Shown here: in pieces, positions 20,742 to 32,243 of the stretch
How the letters are laid out: each line of letters begins with the position of its first letter
How positions within the stretch are numbered: the stretch's first letter is position 1
Origin: Hansfordia pulvinata
Lineage: Eukaryota; Ascomycota; Sordariomycetes; Xylariales
Reading direction: 5' to 3'
DNA: 64,000 nt
Assembly (NCBI GenBank): GCA_006538405.1
Contig: BJKQ01000007.1
Location: 496,001 to 560,000 of the forward strand
Position numbers and translations under genes: made by a program
Notes under the pieces: model-generated
Told to the model about the DNA's origin: nothing
Seen by the model: only the letters and a program-made list of their open reading frames with translations
The model's database searches: none

Positions 20742-21725
20742 CTAGACAGTCCCGCTGATGCTAAGCTCGCGAATGTCTTGCAGAACCTGCTCCACCCTCG
20801 AGTCCAGCTGGCCTTGCGCGTATTGTTCTCGCGTGTCGGCGTCCAGGTACTGCTGCACCTGCGCCATTCTGCTGTAAGCCTCCGCGCAGAACCGAAGCTG
20901 GATCTTGACGAGAGCCTCGAAGCTGGGATCAAGGTACGGGACCCGGAGGTCGATGAGCTGTGGGAGTTCGGTAGATAGCTGCTCGTTCAGCTGCTCGTAG
21001 GCCTGCCGAGCCATGTCCATTTCCTTCTCGGCGCGGGGCAGCGTCGTGACATCCTTGTCGGGCTTCTCCGACAGCTTCTTGACCTTGGCGCGCATGGCAT
21101 CGTAGTCGAGCATTTTGTGGCCGCGCTTTTTGATACCTGGAAGGAAACAGGTCAGCATTCGCGTCCGGCTGGCGATTGACGGAACTGTTGGGATGGGCTA
21201 GCTTGCGTACATTCGTTGACGTCGGGGAAGTAGGAGCAGAACCTGGTGATGGGTTCGAGGACTGTGGTTCTGTACGGGCCGTCAAGGGCCTTTATCGTTT
21301 CGGCGTCGAGATCCTCCACGGCCTGCTTGTAGCTTCTGCTCACGCCGTCCTTGGCGCCCGAGTCTCCGTAGAAGGCATCGATCGTTTCGGCTATGCGCAT
21401 CTGGGAGGCGGTCATGGCTAGAGAGGGTGTTAGCTTGGCCACGGACAGGGGCATGCCAGCGGAGTCGCACCTCGCAGCGAGTCGAGATAGCCTCTGGCTT
21501 CCTTCTGAAGACGATTTGAGGCGGCTTCCATGGTGCGGAACCTTCTCTCCTCCACCGAGTAGTCGCGGTCGTTTGTCTTTTCGACATGGCCGGTCTTCAT
21601 CATGACCTGGGTAGTAGCGCGGCCGACATTTTTCTTGAAGCCTGGAGTGCGGTCGGACAGGTGAGCGGTGGGTTGATGCTAGAGTGGGCACGGATAAGGT
21701 GGGCTGACGTACCTGCCCACGACAT
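20742..21725 (-). CDS. hob3: BAR-domain protein Rvs161/Hob3
   Basis: Four exons on the minus strand: 21725-21713, 21641-21471, 21417-21211 and 21136-20742. They total 786 nt and 261 residues, against 265 in yeast Rvs161. The first exon is only 13 nt (MSWAG interrupted in phase 1), a layout common for this gene in filamentous fungi. All splice sites are GT-AG and phases agree. The whole protein is an N-BAR domain: an N-terminal amphipathic helix (GFKKNVGRATTQVMMKTG), the RDYSVEERRFR and LQKEARGYLDSLR helix, FCSYFPDVNECIKKRGHKMLDYD, and the long C-terminal helix bearing YLDPSFEALVKIQLRFCAEAYSRM. No SH3 domain follows, as expected for the Rvs161 partner. It dimerises with Rvs167-type proteins and tubulates plasma membrane at endocytic actin patches. 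Divergent from the peptidyl-tRNA hydrolase gene. Confidence 0.95.
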
Positions 21726-22910
21726 GGTTGCTTTCTATGCCTTGAGGCCGTGGATTGTGCGAGATTTGGCGTGCTCGGATCTGTAGAGGGTGGAATTGGG
21801 TTCAGCAGGGCTGGATAGGCTGGGAAGGTTCACTGCGTCGCGAGCGACTTGTCGGCGTCGAGGAAAGGTTCAGCGAGGATGCGATGCGATTGCGGATAAT
21901 GGGTGTTGGCCGGGAGCGACGGTAGAGGCGTCGTATGCGGGTTGGTGCGATGGCGAGGGCTTGTATACCTGCTGCTGGCTAGATGCTGGCTTGATGGCGG
22001 AGGGGAATGCTGTGAGGATGCGAAAGGGCGGCGACAGTTGGTCGGTGATGGGGGGTATCTGGAGTCTCAGGTTGCTGCTGGAGGCCGACGGTGACGATCC
22101 GCGGGGGTTGACGTTGATCACTTGCAGGGCTCCCGGGCTGTGCAAGTCCAGTGCTAGGCCGCACCAGTACAGGTACAAGCGAAGCTGGGGACGATGCGCG
22201 TACGAGAGGTACCTAATAACGACATGGAGTGCGCATTCAGCCCTGGAGGCACCGCCCCGCCCCTGCCGCACCGACACAGACGCCAGTGAATGGGCTGGAA
22301 TGGATGTATCTTGTGGCCTTCCGTGGTGGTATCTGCCGCCAGCCGGTACATTTGCTGATCTGCCGGGACAGACGGCACCGGGCCAAGACCTCTAGATGTA
22401 CGAGACATGACCTTCGCGTGCCTGGTATGGGTACTGATGGGCCCGAGAAAAGACCAGGCAGCGGGGCGCTGTACGGGTACGTCGGCTCTGTCACGTCTCG
22501 TGCCGCTCGAGGTCGCTGCGTGGCTGAGTCGTGGTGATTTTTGATTCAAAGACGGGCAACGTGCTGGTGGCTCTACGTCACCTACACCTAGCCTGACACC
22601 CCGATGAGCCGCCGCGGCCGCCTGCCTTGGAGGCCTGAGGCTAATCAAAATCAATTGACGAAGGTCTCCGCCGAAGCTCTCGGATCCGCAAATCGCCGCG
22701 AGCCAAGCACCGCCGTTTTGCATCCAACACCGTTTTGCACTGTATGCTTGCTGTCTCTACTGAAAACCCTCCGTATTTCTCAACCGTCAGGTAAGAGGCC
22801 GTCGCGTCGCGTCTCGTGAAAAGCTCAACCCCATTTCTTGATATTGATACTCCCACGCCTTGGATCGGCAGCCTTTACCACTCGTCATAAACCCGCCTTG
22901 CCCAGCTGCC
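21726..22910. other. Bidirectional promoter region
   Basis: 1.2 kb between divergent hob3 (-) and peptidyl-tRNA hydrolase (+). No gene seen. Local runs of short purine or pyrimidine tracts only. Confidence 0.6.
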
Positions 22911-23483
22911 ATGGCCGCGCGAGCCGGGCCACTCGAGTGGCTCGTTGTGAGCATCGGAAACCCCGCCCCATATGCCAACTCGATGCACTCAGCCGGCCAC
23001 TTTGCCCTCCGCTCCTTGCAAAATGCCGTCACCAAGGCCAACGCCGAAGGGGCCAACGACCTGAAGATCGCCTTTGCCCAGAGCTCGGCGTATATGAACG
23101 TCAGCGGGCCCTCCGTGCTGAGAGCCTGGAAGAAAAGACTCGGTGCCACCGGCTGCCAGCCCGCCGACCTCGGCCTCATTGTCCTGCACGACGAGCTTTC
23201 ACTGGCGTTTGGCCAGGTCGCGAAAAGACCGTGGGAGTCGAGCTTCCGCGGTCACAACGGGCTCAGGAGCATCAGCAAGGTCATGGGCAGCAACACATTC
23301 ACCAACATGCCTTGGTGGAAAATGGGCGTCGGCATTGGCCGCCCCGTCAGCCGCAGCCCCGAGGATGTGTCGGAATATGTGCTGAGAAACATCTCCCAGG
23401 CCCAACAACAAAAACTGGAAACTGTCACGGGCCCCGAAATACTCCAGCGCATACAGGCACTGCATAAGGAACTCGCCTCGTGA
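22911..23483 (+). CDS. pth1: Peptidyl-tRNA hydrolase (Pth1 family)
   Basis: 190 residues, single exon, start at the first in-frame ATG with ccATGG context. The Pth fold is complete: SIGNPAPYANSMHSAGH near the N terminus, with His26 at the catalytic histidine position; AYMNVSG (Asn63); LHDELSLAFGQV, with Asp94 matching the catalytic aspartate; and RGHNGLRSI (Asn116). These match the E. coli enzyme's Asn10/His20/Asn68/Asp93/Asn114 set. The enzyme cleaves the ester bond of prematurely released peptidyl-tRNAs, recycling tRNA. There is no long N-terminal extension, so the mitochondrial role common in fungi is not visible from sequence. Its 3' end is 240 bp from the convergent amidoligase gene. Confidence 0.93.
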   Translation: MAARAGPLEWLVVSIGNPAPYANSMHSAGHFALRSLQNAVTKANAEGANDLKIAFAQSSAYMNVSGPSVLRAWKKRLGATGCQPADLGLIVLHDELSLAFGQVAKRPWESSFRGHNGLRSISKVMGSNTFTNMPWWKMGVGIGRPVSRSPEDVSEYVLRNISQAQQQKLETVTGPEILQRIQALHKELAS

Positions 23484-23722
23484 AGACGTGTGGCGAGAGA
23501 TGTCTCGTTTGCACGACGAGAAGCGGACTCGACTGGATCGAAAACCACGATTTGCCTTATCGCATCATAGCCTTGCCAAACACCACTTCCCTTGAAGACT
23601 CGCCCTCCGCAGGCTTGTGCGTGCCCTACCTGCGGAGACCGCATAACATCAACTCAGTGGCAAGCGAAGCCCGGAGACGACAACACCAGCTGTCTCTCCC
23701 AGTTTCCCAACTCGGTCCGCTC

Positions 23723-25227
23723 CTAGGGACTCTCGGCCTTCAAAAATACCCCCGACTGGAGCGGGTCCGCCTCCGCGTCAAGAACAGCTTGCGGCTTCAC
23801 ATACTTCAAGTAGTCAATGACCCGATTACACACCCCAATGTCCCTCAGCAAGTGAAAAACGGTATACGCCTCTCCCGCGAACCCGCCCCCCACCCGGTCC
23901 AGGATCGCACAGAAATCGGAAGGGCCGTTTTCGCTGGCGCACAATGTCATGATCCGCCCGGTGACTGCCATCCAGGCATGAATATGCTCCGGCTCCAGAG
24001 ATCCCTGCATGTGTCTGAACTCCACAGTCTTCAGCATTGTCTTTCTCGTGCTGGGTCCCTTCGATGGGTCGTTGGGTTGGACAAGCTCCTGGAGACTGAG
24101 GGCTCCCTTGGCTCCCTTGGGGGTTCGCGCGAGAAACGCCAATTCCTCGACTGTCTTTGCTGCCCAGATTCTTCTCACCTCGTCACAATCCTGATACATC
24201 TCAGGCAGATTGTGCACCATGTCAGGGGTGATTATGGACACAGACGGAGTGAGTTGGGTCTTGTTGGTTGGCAGCCGGGGTTTCTCAGCGTCGAATTCCG
24301 CAACCGGGCTCCCGCGTGCTGCAAGCGCAAGGTTGGAGTTGAACTTGAGCATTGCCGCGTACTTGGCCATCTCCGGGGCTTGCCTCCACGAGGCGTGAAG
24401 GTCCATCAACTTCTCCTCGGCTGCCCACATGAACGTCAGCAGCCTCTTGACCACCAGCACGACCTCAAGCCCGCCGAACTCCTGAAGACCCCAGTGCACG
24501 TGCAGCCCGCGGCCCTCGGCTGCGCACCAGCGTTGACGGAGACGAGAAACTGGTTCCTCAGCAGCCTGCAGGCCCAGCCTACCTCCACGCGGGCCGCATC
24601 CACATCTCGGAAAACGCGCGAGGCAAGCTCCAGACCCAGCCAGTCAAACGTAGAGCTGCAATGCTTGGGGTAGTGCTTGTTGCGGGCACCTCGACCTTTC
24701 TCGTACCACATGAAGCTTTCTTCCTGGCTCAGCACCCATTCCTCATAGCCCTGATGGATGCCGCGTGCGTCGAGGGGCCCCAATTCCGGCCCTTGCAGGT
24801 GGCTCTTGGCTACGCAGCGCGTCTGGACAGTCGCCTCCCGAGGTTGGGTTGCCGGCTTCGTCCCGCGATCCGGGCAGTGCTCTTCGAGACTCGAGCCATC
24901 GGTCAATGCGTTGGCGATACGTCTCATCTGCGCCTTTGTTGCCAGATCCAACGACTCCAGAAGGGGGCTTTCGTATAGCCTGTCCTTGTCTTCCCGAGAT
25001 GCGTCCCCTTCATACGCCTCGATCAGCTGAGCTCGAAGTTTCCGGAGATTCTGGCCAAAGCTCTCAGGACAGTCGCCATGGTCGTCGCGGATCTCCTCGC
25101 AGTGGCGGCTGTCGCGTGCGGGTCCTGGGACTCCCGGAAATCGTCTCGGGACGAAGAACTCAAGTTCCACGCCCAAGGTGAGGCATCGCGAGAGGGTTGA
25201 AGGCTGGGTCTCTGGTTCTTGTTCCAT
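23723..25227 (-). CDS. Amidoligase-type (Amidoligase_2) ATP-grasp-like protein; one-base frameshift
   Basis: Two minus-strand frames join into one protein of about 501 residues if one base is added near 24518-24519; the span of 1505 nt is one short of a multiple of three. The N-terminal LTLGVELEFFVPR (17-29) is the family's first metal-binding strand. The middle reads WLGLELASRVF then a helix and LRNQFLVSVNAG. After the break, GLHVHWGLQEFGGLEVV and FMWAAEEKLMDLHASWR follow exactly as in fungal amidoligase-like proteins of the glutamate-cysteine ligase/ATP-grasp superfamily, so both halves belong together. No intron can explain the break; the interval is about 13 nt. The ATG at 25227 is chosen as the first in frame close before the conserved strand. 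The family is predicted to form amide bonds; the substrate is unknown. A real pseudogene is possible, a base-call error likelier. Confidence 0.75.
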
Positions 25228-25994
25228 CGAGGCAAAGTGGGCAACACTGCTGCGAAACACGGTTTCCCGGGAGACATGCTCAGACGACCCGGGCTTTTAT
25301 GTGAACAGCTCGGCTGGTCTTCAGCCGAAAGGGAGCAGCTTGTCATGTTTGCCGACGCCATGCCCGACGCCGACTCGCATCGTCTACGCACGTAAAGTCG
25401 GCTAGTGCACCGGACAGTGACAGATAACACGGCCAACCCACGCCGGCAATGTCGAGCAGTCGTGCTGTCTTGAGACGACCCGAGGAAGCGTGTGACCGCG
25501 ACCAGCGCGGGCTGGCTCACATGACCACGTCTTAACCAAGCACAGGTAAGCCCTCAACAACGGACTCCCTTCGGCGCTTGAATTTCGCGGGCGCGTGTCC
25601 TCGATCGCGGAACAGTCAGCCCGGCAGTTCAGGGATCTATTCATGCGGCCCGGACCGGATAGGGGCAACTGCTGACGGCGACCCTGGGAAGCAAAGCCTC
25701 GCATGAGCGCACAAGTGTTTCCGGCGGGCCGCGCTCTCGCTCGACCGCATCCTTGCCGCTTGTCCTCTCCCTTGCGCACTACCGACAATCGGAAGGCTGA
25801 CACCGGTTTCAAGTCCACGTGCCGGCCCTCGGCCCAGATCGCCGTCAGGGCTGACGTGCGTGCTCGGGGTTACCGGGCGGCGCCTCGCTGTGCACCCAGG
25901 GCAACCGCATCAGCGGCGGGCGCATAGGGGTCTGAGCAAGGGACCCTACTTGGCGCACGTCGACCGGTTTGCTGTCCACGGCCTACGGATGAAA

Positions 25995-26013
25995 GGGGGG
26001 GGGGAGGGGGGGG
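25995..26013. repeat. Poly-G tract
   Basis: Two G runs separated by a single A. Length is likely to be variable or mis-called. Confidence 0.85.
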
Positions 26014-27114
26014 ATGAGGAACGTCTCACGACCACTGGCCGTGTGAGTTTACCCCCTGGGGCCGGCAACAGGTGGGATGATGATGACGATGCCATCTTCC
26101 GCCCCTGTGATGCAACGCCAGCTGCAAGATCTCGTGACCACCTGCGTCTGCCGCCCGAAGGGCCGAAAGGGAGCGCGCGTTGGTTCGCGTCGTCCCGGTA
26201 GATACCGCCGACTGCAGGCGTCGCCGGCGAGCTGGCCAATCTGGAGACTGCGACCGGACCCGGAGCTGGACCCGAGCGGACGAGTCGGCAGATACCATGT
26301 CAAAAAAATGCGTTTGCCGGATACCAGTTGGAGTAGGCACACATCACATTTGAGCGCACGTCCCGACGATTTCAGAACCGGGCAAAGGGGGAAATGAGGT
26401 ATCTGATTCGAGCCAGGCTCGTCTGCTCTACCACCGCGAGCGCGTTCGTTTCCGGGGAGAAGTAACAGATGCTCAGCCCGGCCTTGTGCCGAAGCGACGG
26501 AGGGACGCGTCAGTCAGGCCGCTCGGAGATGTGCGCGGCGCGACAGAGCCTCAGGTCAGGTTCTACCTAAGGCACCTTACTACCTACAGGGACAGACTCG
26601 TGTGGCGGTATCAGACGGGCTGCGTGCCGTCGGGCGGGAGGGCCAATACAGCGGCTCACAGCGGCCAATGCTGGGAACTGGCCCAGGGTGGATATTGGGG
26701 GAACCAACAAGCCTGCTGACAACAGAGCTCACCGGTTTCGAGGCTTCTCGCATGGCCGGCATGTGGTCCAGCCTGCGGATTATCACATGAAGGCGGCCCG
26801 CTCACAGCGCCGTGTCACTTCGGTGCAAGCGGGAGAGGACGAGATCTGACGAGTTTACCTACCTTCTCAGTGAGACCAGACGAATGGTGTTGGCATGAAC
26901 AGGTTGATTCCGAGCGACTTGTATTGTTCCGTGAAGCAGTCGGCGATGACGCGTATCGTCGAACCTGACAGGAACCACATGGGTCGTTGTGCTCGTGAGC
27001 CGCAGTGATGTAGAAGCCCGCCGATTGCTGCGTTCCGGCAGGCAGCTTCGAGGAAACCGTGTGAACCTCCCGGGACCCAAGAATTCGAACGCCACATCAC
27101 ACGAGCCGCAGGGG

Positions 27115-27128
27115 AGGGGGGGGGGGGG
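27115..27128. repeat. Poly-G tract
   Basis: Run of about 13 G flanked by gaggg, in intergenic sequence. Confidence 0.85.
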
Positions 27129-27889
27129 TTCGAGGATCGGCTGCTCAAAGCGGGGAACAGGCCGCACGTCTGCATCGCACCTCCAGCCGGACTATCAACG
27201 GGGTCGGTCATTCACGCCGAGGGTGCGCACTCTTTGGCTGGTCCTGTTGTTCATCCGGTCATCCATGCGATGTCTTAAAATGCGGACACGGAGTATACCT
27301 AAGCTTACGGAGGGCGTTCTCCCTCGCTGAGAAGGCGCCGGGCCACGGCTTAGGGATGGCAGCTGTACTCGTACTGGGTCGACTCATTGAAACGTATACT
27401 GCTTTCGTAAGGCCCCGGGTATGATGAGGCATAGATGGAACACTGGACCATTGATAAAAAATGATGAAATCAAATATGTTGAAGGGATTCCAAGTGCAGC
27501 ATTGGGGTCATATTCTACCTCTACGTAACCTACAGAAATGCACTGTACGTCTCGGGGTGGAAGCGGCAGTCGCAACCCACCGCTGCTGACGCGCCTGCCC
27601 AACCCGAGCGCCCGCTTGGGCCACGTCGCGCGCGCCACCACGCAAACCCCCCAAAACCTCGAAACTTGGAATCCTCACAGCGCCAGGGACGCCTGCCCGG
27701 GTCGTTATCCCTCTCACGCACACCTCCAGCCTCGACTGCCGCCCACCGTCCCCGCTGATCCCTTCAGACACGGCCACGGCGCAGTGCACCCTCTGATTGA
27801 GATTCTCATACCAACTCTCCAGATCGTTGCCTCCCCCTGCTGGCCCGGCTGGCCCGGCTCGACGCGCCTGCCGCTGCGCCTCTGGCCCG

Positions 27890-29398
27890 ATGGTCACTTT
27901 CGATCGCTTCAAAGAGGCGTGGGCTGCCGACATTGAGAGCCATGGCACGGCCTTGCTCCGCGACGACCCGAACTACTTCGCCGAGGACCCCGGGAAGCTG
28001 TGCTGCACGTCCCAGATAGCCTCATTCAGGCTGGGCACCGGGGCGTCTATCTACACCCAGGCCTTGCTCCCCGCCATGCTGGCAGCCGAGCGCGAGATCG
28101 TCCTCGTCACTTGCTTCTGGGCCCGATCGCCCACTCTGCTTGCGCTGCGAGAAGTCTTGGAGAAGCTGGCCGAAGTGCGGTGCCGCCGGATGCAAGCATC
28201 GACGCCTGGCTCAGAAGCTATCCCCCCTCTACGCATCCGAATCTGCTTCTCCTCCAGGTCTCTGTTCCAGAAACTGTTCCACACGCCCTCCCTAGACGGC
28301 TACACCTATCCTCCTTCATCATGGTCCACCAAACTGGGCTTGCCCCCTCAAGAGCTCCTGGAGAACGCCGGCATAGACCTGCGCGTCAAGAGTATCTTCA
28401 TCCTGCCATTCAGTGTCATGCATCCCAAATTCGTTCTCATCGATCGACAAAGGGCTTTTCTGCCCAGCTGCAATGTGAGCTGGGAGCCGTGGCTTGAGGG
28501 CTGCGTCGAGCTTTCCGGGGAGGTGGTGGCTGCTGTCTTCAGGTTTTACTGTAGCGTTTGGGAGAGAGGTGCCCACGATGCCGCCCCTATTCCAGCATCT
28601 GCCAAAATCGGAAGCAGGCAGGGCTTAGCCGTTGCGAGCCCGGCGGATCTGGGCCTCACCGCCCTCACCAGCCCTGCCGAACGATTGCAGCAGCTCGCCG
28701 CCGAGGTGTCCACGCCAACAATACTCCTGCCGTCACCACATCACCGCAACCCGCAGTTTAGGCTATTCCCCTGGCAGCGTGCACCAAGCCATCCGCCCAC
28801 TCCCCTGAATTGTGGCGTGCTTCGGCTTCTGGAAATGGCGCAGACGTCAATCTACATTCAAACACCCAACCTCACAGCCGCCTCAGTCATAAACTCGTTA
28901 CTAGACGCGGTTCGACGCGGCGTCAACGTGCACGTCGTCACCGGCAAGAACATGATGCTGCTCGAGTCCCTCATCACCTCAGGCACAACTACCTCGGCAT
29001 GTCTCAAGTCTTTCATACGGCGGTACAGAAGTGAGCACGTCGGACGTCGGTCGCCCACAGCCGAAGTTGACGATCGGGACCATCCACCTGTTGAAGCCGA
29101 CATTGAGGCGCAGCACCCAAGCCCTGGAGGACTCAAAATTGACTATTTCCAGCCACTGAAAGCCAATGCTCAAGCTGGGGTACCCGAAGAACCGGTTCAA
29201 TCCCACTTGAAGCTCACCATCGTCGATGGTTGGTACACCGTGCTGGGCTCTGGCAACATGGACCGGCCCAGCTGGTTCACGAGCCAGGAGCTTGGGATTG
29301 TCTTTGACTCTGAGCAGCTGGCCAGGGTTGTAAATGAGAATGTCGGCGCCGTTCTAAGGGGACGACTGTGCAAGGTGTTCGACTCGGAAGATGCATAA
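27890..29398 (+). CDS. Phospholipase D superfamily protein with two HKD motifs
   Basis: 502 residues, single exon, from the ATG at 27890 (cccgATGg). Two catalytic HxKxxxxD motifs are visible: HPKFVLID at 178-185 followed by NVSWEPWLEG, and HLKLTIVD at 439-446 followed by GSGNMDRPSWFTSQE. The spacing and the second GSGNMD segment match cardiolipin-synthase-like or phosphatidyltransferase-type PLD proteins rather than large PX-PH PLDs. The N-terminal half (GTGASIYTQALLPAMLAAEREIVLVTCFW) is the usual first PLD domain core. There is no signal peptide or obvious membrane helix. It probably acts on phosphodiester bonds of phospholipids, but the substrate cannot be told. An insert rich in charged residues (about 380-412) separates the parts of domain two. 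Confidence 0.85.
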   Translation: MVTFDRFKEAWAADIESHGTALLRDDPNYFAEDPGKLCCTSQIASFRLGTGASIYTQALLPAMLAAEREIVLVTCFWARSPTLLALREVLEKLAEVRCRRMQASTPGSEAIPPLRIRICFSSRSLFQKLFHTPSLDGYTYPPSSWSTKLGLPPQELLENAGIDLRVKSIFILPFSVMHPKFVLIDRQRAFLPSCNVSWEPWLEGCVELSGEVVAAVFRFYCSVWERGAHDAAPIPASAKIGSRQGLAVASPADLGLTALTSPAERLQQLAAEVSTPTILLPSPHHRNPQFRLFPWQRAPSHPPTPLNCGVLRLLEMAQTSIYIQTPNLTAASVINSLLDAVRRGVNVHVVTGKNMMLLESLITSGTTTSACLKSFIRRYRSEHVGRRSPTAEVDDRDHPPVEADIEAQHPSPGGLKIDYFQPLKANAQAGVPEEPVQSHLKLTIVDGWYTVLGSGNMDRPSWFTSQELGIVFDSEQLARVVNENVGAVLRGRLCKVFDSEDA

Positions 29399-30210
29399 TC
29401 CCCACAGTGGGGGTCGACAAAACAAGGGCAAACGCGACGCAGACATTCAGGACCAACACAACGGGGAAGGTCATGTGTTGGACGAACGCTTCTAGGCGCG
29501 TCGAATACTTTTGCGCAATTCCCAATCGATCTGCCCCGAGAGACATCGCCCTTTCGCTCGCATCCCTGTCGGATTCCTGCGCGCGGGAGAGGCGTGGGGT
29601 TCCGCGCACCAGCCTTATCAAGTAAGCACAGTCGCGACGAACGTGGGACTCCCTGGGGGAATATCGCCGCAGCAGCAGCGTCGGTACTCGGTCCGGGTTG
29701 GCGTCGAAATCTGCGCGGGATGCCCTAATAACAGCAAGCAGGCCGAGCCATTACTTGTCAGCCCAATGACCTCAGTGTTGCACAACGATCTGGACCCCCA
29801 AACCCTGGCAAACTCAGCCGTCGTGATCGGCACACGGCGCACGCTTGATTGGCCGGCTATCGAGCTGTACCCACCGGCGCCTCTGGGAGAGATACCCCGC
29901 CCCCGCATGAGAGACGTGCCTACGAGGATGGAGCAACAATGGGAAGAAATTGCCATCCCTCAACCCGAGGTCGATGTTGGGGGCGTCTCCTTTGAGCCGA
30001 CCCTAGAGTTACTAGTCGTAGTCGCCACCTGCAGGCCCAAGAGCTCCAACCCAGATCAGGTGGTAGCAGCACCCACGCGCGGCAGCGGGTCCGCAGACCG
30101 AGCCGACACTCTGGATTCCACTCGGCGCAGGCCGGCCGGCCCCCTGCCAGGGCGGATACCGGAGGTTTGGCGGCGTTTCCTCCCTGATCAATGGCACCTT
30201 CCAATCCTCG

Positions 30211-30242
<32 letters not shown>

Positions 30243-30510
30243 GTTTGTTCGTCCTTGCAACTCGACTTCACCAAGATACGCACCCTCTTGCTCGACAACA
30301 CCGCATACCCGGACGCGTACGAGTACAACACGAACACACCCGGCATCGCAGCGGCGACGGCTGGACGAGCGACGCCATCGGCCCTGCCCGAAGAGACATA
30401 GAAGCACATGGATTTCGTCCCCGAGTTCTTCTCTCTTCTTCTCAAGGCCATCAGATGAAAATCGAGCCTCGATCAAGAAACCGCAGAAAACCGCAGACAC
30501 AAGCCCCGAT
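29399..30510. other. Intergenic and presumed 5' leader of the permease gene
   Basis: No supported gene. A 296-codon open frame (29511-30401) starts without ATG and has no protein texture. It holds a (CTG)10 repeat and one TACGAGTA (30318-30325). Confidence 0.55.
30212..30241. repeat. (CTG)10 trinucleotide repeat
   Basis: Uninterrupted CTG repeats about 270 bp upstream of the permease ATG, probably transcribed in its 5' leader. Confidence 0.95.
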
Positions 30511-32243
30511 ATGACGACTTCAGGGCTCGCCTCGCCCGACAAGGCGGGGGCATACGAGTGGAAAGCCGTCCAGCGTCAGCAGCACGGCGATCCGGAGAAG
30601 CTCGGGCCTGATCGCGTGAGCGAGGACTCGTCCACAGTCGGCCACACTGTCCACCGAAACCTCAAACCCCGTCACATTCAACTGATTGGCATCGGAGGCA
30701 CTGTTGGGACGGCACTCTACGTGACCATCGGACAGGCTCTGATGAAAGGGGGGCCGGCTAGTCTATTCATTGCCTTTTCATTCTGGTGCTTCGTCATTCT
30801 CATCATCACCATGTGCCTGGCGGAGATGGTCACGTACCTGCCGATTTCCTCGCCATTCATCCGCTTCGCTGGCCGCTACGTGGACGAGGCATTCGGCTTC
30901 ATGATGGGCTGGAATTTCTTCATCTTTGAGGCCGCTCAGATACCCTTTGAAATCACAGCATGCAATGTCGTCATCCACTTCTGGAGTGATGTAGTGCCCA
31001 CTTGGGCCATACTGCTCATCGTCGTCATCCTGTACGTCGTGATCAACTTCACTGCCGTCCAATACTACGGCGAGATCGAGTTCTGGGCAGCCCTTGGCAA
31101 GGTCATCCTCATCATTGGCCTCATCCTCTTCACCTTCTTCGTGATGGTCGGGGCCAATCCTCAGCGCGACGCATTCGGATTCCGCACCTGGTACGTGCCC
31201 GGCGCCTTCAACGCATTCTACAGCACCGGCTCCCTCGGAAAATTCCAAGGCTTCGTGGCGTGCCTGATCAGCGCCTCTTACACAATCGCCGGTCCGGACT
31301 ATGTGTCAATGGCTGCCGGCGAGGCCGAGAACCCGCGCGGCGTGATGCCCAAGGCTTTCAATGCCGTCTTCTATCGATTGACGACTTTCTTCTGCTTGGG
31401 GTCGCTCTGCGTCGGCATTCTGGTAGCCTACAATGACCAGGAAATGGTGGACGCGTTCAAGAATGGGAAGCCCGGCGCCGCCGCCTCTCCCTACGTTGTC
31501 GCCATGAACCACATGGGCATACCGGTGTTGCCACACATTGTGAACGCCATGATTCTGACCGCTGCTTTCTCTGCGGGCAACAGTTATGTGTACTGTTCCT
31601 CGAGATCTCTGTATGGGCTGGCTCTTGAGGGCAAAGCACCCAAATTTCTGACCAAGGTGACTCAGAAAGGAATCCCGGTCTACTGTGTCGGAGTTTCTCT
31701 CCTCTTCTCGCTGCTGTCGTTCTTGCAGGTCAGCAACAACGCCGCCAAGGTCTTGAGTTGGTTCGTTTCGCTCCTGACAGCGTCTCAACTCATCAACTAC
31801 TCGTGCATCTTGGTGACCTACCTGAGCTTTCGCCGGGCCATGAAGGCGCAGGGCATGAGCCGGGATTCGCTGCCGTACAAGGCCATACTGCCTGCCTGGA
31901 GCCCATGGTTTGCACTCACCTGCACGTTCGTCATGATCTTTGTGGGCGGCTACACCGTCTTTCTCCCTGGGTATTGGACGGTGCCAGACTTCCTCTTCTC
32001 TTACACGATGGTGGGGGTCTGTCCCATCCTGTACGTGATCTGGAAGCTGGTCCACGGTACGAAGATGCGAAAGCCGGCCGAGGTCGACCTACAGAAAAAC
32101 CTTGACGAGGTGGAGGAATACCAGAGAACCTTTGTCCCATCGCCACCCAGGTAAGTTTTGCCGTTTGCCGTTTTGTTCTCACGCTGACAGCTACCAATCA
32201 CAGAAACGCCTTTGAGAAGTGGTTCAATTGGTTGTTTGGCTGA
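30511..32243 (+). CDS. Amino acid permease (APC superfamily, fungal YAT family)
   Basis: Two exons, 30511-32150 and 32204-32243, give 559 residues. The 53-bp intron (GTAAGT, CTGAC, CACAG; phase 2) adds a 13-residue tail ending NWLFG. The cytosolic N terminus leads into the signature RNLKPRHIQLIGIGGTVGTALYVT, the unwound TM1 substrate-binding GGTVGT. Twelve membrane helices can be counted; other family marks are MTYLP-like MVTYLPISSPFIRFAGRYVD and GFMMGWNFF in TM3, and AGPDYVSMAAGEAENPR between TM6 and TM7. It should import amino acids across the plasma membrane by proton symport. The specificity is uncertain: the LPISSPF and AAQIPFEIT segments set it apart from Gap1 and Dip5 and are more like Agp2-related permeases, but I cannot assign it. 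It is convergent with the A-T-R gene (354 bp apart). Confidence 0.92.

Larger units (their letters stand above)
25228..27889. other. Intergenic, 2.7 kb
   Basis: No supported gene. Poly-G runs occur at about 25995-26013 and 27115-27128, and a TACTCGTA octamer at 27366-27373. Several short frames on both strands lack codon bias. Confidence 0.55.

Noticed and set aside
24505..24530. A tiny intron to explain the amidoligase frame change
   Set aside because: The only GT-AG pair spans about 13 nt, far below any functional intron size.
29511..30401. 296-codon frame upstream of the permease
   Set aside because: Starts at a non-ATG codon, contains a poly-Cys run from the CTG repeat and has no protein texture.
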